DNA of 29,440 bases from Chara braunii (lineage: Eukaryota; Streptophyta; Charophyceae; Charales; Characeae), in the NCBI GenBank assembly GCA_003427395.1, contig BFEA01000433.1, forward strand, positions 233,591-263,030, in the 5' to 3' direction. The notes beneath the pieces were generated by a model, which made no database searches, was not told where the DNA came from, and saw only the letters and a list, made by a program, of their open reading frames with translations. The number at the start of each line of letters is the position of its first letter. The stretch's first letter is position 1. The position numbers and the translations under genes were made by a program. Below, one piece after another: positions 27,901-29,440 of this stretch.

Positions 27901-28032
27901 TGCTTGCTTGCTTTTGTCAGTGCCTGAAAAGAGGAGTTTGTTGCCCTGATAAGTACTGTGAGGCCGTATGCGAAGAGGAGGGTGGTAAGGATGTGTAGGT
28001 GTAGGAGTTGACCTCGTTCACCCTTGATGTTC
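27901..28032 (-). repeat. 132-bp inverted repeat, right arm
   Basis: Perfect inverted copy of the left arm, 615 bases away. Beyond 28032 the sequence becomes gypsy-related. No short direct repeats flank the two outer ends. Confidence 0.95.
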
Positions 28033-28060
28033 TTGATCCTCTCTATGGATATGTCCTTTC

Positions 28061-29136
28061 TCAAGAAGACTGCGATGGCCTCCATGACGAAAAGGAAGAT
28101 CGGTGCAGCGAGGTTGCTACACTCTGCACTCTCCTCGCTGCCGACTCTGTGTCCTCCACAAGATTGGAAACATCATCGATCTCGGTTTCATTCCCGTCAG
28201 AATCAACCATCATCAATCGATTACCTTTCTTCTTCCATTCTTGTGGGGGTTTCTTCCTCCTACTGTCCATCACGGGTTGTTGTGCCCCTCCTAGCTTAGC
28301 ATCCAAGTCTAAGGCCTTCTTGCTGAAGGAATCAAGAGTGTGATAATCGATGTTTCCCTCACTAACCATTAAATTTTTGATGTTTGTGTGAAGACATCTC
28401 AAATACATTGTCAGCAGAACTTCTGGATCATAGCAGACGCCGGGAACGATGACGAGTTTCTCCACGGCGGAGGTAAGCTCACGCGCGGACTTCTACCTTC
28501 TAGTATCAAGCCGAGACAACACATTAGTGGCCTGTTCGGCCTGCTGTGGGTTGTGCCATCGCATTTCTACCAACGTCACGAAGCTCTCCAATGTATGGGT
28601 CCGAGCCCAGTCGTTCATTCGCCTGCCAAATCCTCTGGACGCCACTATTCCATCTAGCCATCTCGCTGGCAATCCCTCAAGATATGATGCGGCGGTGGTC
28701 ACCTCTTCCTCGCGCAACATCCTCTTTGCCCTTACCCACACGGGAACCGTCCTCAACCAAGTGTCCAGTGCCTTATCCTTCTTATCTCCTAAGAAGGTAG
28801 TGGGTGGTTTCAGTGGAATCTTGGGGTACCAAGGTTGTTGTGGTCCCATCAATGGGACCGGCTGCCCCGTAGCGGCAGCTGGACCTGATGATGAAGAAGA
28901 TAGAGTATGTGCGCTTGATTCAGACGCACCACTTGGTGGAATGCCAAACTGTGGTACAAATGGGCATGTTATCGCCGGTAAAGGAGGCGACAATTGATAA
29001 GATGCTAACGACAGTATATTAGGCCCGCCTAATGCAAAAGGGACTGGTCTTCCCTTCCCAGGCAAAGCACGCACTATACGGTCAAGGGTATCCTGGATAT
29101 CATCCAGTTTCCTTTCCAAGACTGAGCGCGTCATCA
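28061..29136 (-). pseudogene. Ty3/gypsy gag (one in-frame stop)
   Basis: The gag polyprotein forms the particle that packages retroelement RNA. From about 29136 downward: MTRSVLERKLDDIQDTLDRI (coiled-coil-like), a Pro/Ser-rich linker, then LKPPTTFLGDKKDKALDTWL, TAASYLEGLPARWLDG, MNDWARTHTLESFVTLVEMR, WHNPQQAEQATN, and after a TAG at 28493-28495 still in the same frame SARELTSAVEKLVIVPGVCY, LLTMYLRCL and FSKKALDLDAKLGG. This is the retrotrans_gag core and its downstream helix region. The frame ends at 28061 without a recognisable CCHC knuckle. The stop probably replaces a Tyr or Gln codon. The open frame above 29136 on this strand is only the antisense of the integrase fragment. Confidence 0.85.
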
Positions 29137-29440
29137 AGTTATTTATGGATAACTGGGTACATGACATTGGACTCCCCAAGACCATCGTTAGTGATAGAGA
29201 TGTCCGGTTCACGAGTGAGATGTGGAAGAAGGCCTGCCGAACACATTGGCAGTTAACTCCAAATGGCTTCGGGGAATCATCCCGAAGCAAACGGCCAAGC
29301 AGAACAGACGAGTCGTGTGGTGCAGCATCTTGTAGCATATCAGAAAGTGAAATGCACTGAAAGCCTAGGATCTAGCAATGACGAAAGTGGCAACAACCAG
29401 CAGCATAGGTGCAACATTCACAAGGTGTCAATGTGCGTGA
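29131..29440 (+). pseudogene. Ty3/gypsy integrase fragment (frameshifted, runs off window)
   Basis: LFMDNWVHDIGLPKTIVSDR and DVRFTSEMWKKACRTHWQL match the gypsy integrase core, with the second catalytic Asp (SDRD) intact. A +1 shift near 29265 separates this from HPEANGQAEQTSRVVQHLVA, the segment carrying the catalytic Glu. The frame after the shift stays open towards the window end, but similarity fades after about 29370. It is opposite in orientation to gag and abuts it, so the two are not one colinear element. Confidence 0.83.

Larger units (their letters stand above)
25872..28032 (-). mobile_element. LINE 4/5: LINE with inverted 5' segment
   Basis: On the minus strand, 27153 down to about 26170 encodes the C-terminal half of a LINE. 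On the plus strand, 27154-27900 encodes the RT end and thumb. Compared with LINE 1, the plus-strand part covers roughly LINE 1 4087-4810 and the minus-strand part begins near LINE 1 5330. The two are joined head to head. That is the structure left by twin priming during insertion (5' inversion with a small deletion at the joint), so I treat them as one insertion. A further inverted 132-bp copy of the RT part (27901-28032) lies at the outer end. 25872-26170 would be the 3' untranslated part; no clear poly(A) is seen. Confidence 0.68.

Noticed and set aside
29137-29338. N-terminal extension of gag upstream of 29137 on the minus strand
   Set aside because: This part is the antisense of the integrase fragment, which reads sensibly on the plus strand.

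Overview
The window reads as eukaryotic nuclear repeat DNA, a transposable-element graveyard in which I recognise no intact host gene. The elements point to the green lineage: non-LTR retrotransposons (LINEs) with the C-terminal zinc-binding domain common in plant LINEs, Ty3/gypsy gag and pol pieces, solo LTRs, a tRNA-derived SINE, poly(A) tails and many microsatellites. From memory, not a search, the gag and LINE proteins look most like those abundant in charophyte algae such as Chara; treat this as a moderate-confidence guess.

Layout. 1-3220: pyrimidine-rich tandem repeats, an (ATA)n tract and non-coding DNA with no recognised gene. 3223-6832: a 5'-truncated LINE ending in A17, whose reverse transcriptase to zinc-finger frame is broken almost only by point stop codons. 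7515-9420: a decayed Ty3/gypsy pol fragment. 9420-12800: mostly unassigned, with a Cys-rich ORF and a (TCAA)n tract. 12840-14184: solo LTR 1 with a 5-bp target-site duplication (TSD). 14185-15642: unassigned. 15643-16694: almost certainly an assembly artefact, made of a Nextera mate-pair junction adapter, an LTR scrap, a 12-N gap, an exact 943-bp copy of LTR 2 and half an adapter, all set inside a GT/GA microsatellite. 18046-20640: a second LINE split by solo LTR 2 (18611-19931, TSD AAAAG). 20780-21968: a third LINE fragment. 21969-23240: an unexplained block, possibly organelle-derived. 24288-25871: a dispersed repeat carrying a complete SINE with TSDs and poly(A), a second uninterrupted copy of the same repeat, then a 157-bp tandem array. 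25872-28032: a LINE whose 5' part is inverted relative to its 3' part, with a perfect 132-bp inverted repeat and a 27-bp micro-insertion with a 16-bp TSD. 28061-29440: gypsy gag on the minus strand abutting a gypsy integrase fragment on the plus strand.

No genes form an operon or pathway. The biology here is the insertion history: LTR 2 landed in LINE 2, the SINE landed in an older repeat, and a nearly tail-only retroposon landed in LINE 4. The best candidates for something undescribed are the SINE family and the palindrome-studded LTR family. The adapter-bounded segment should be masked before any biological reading.
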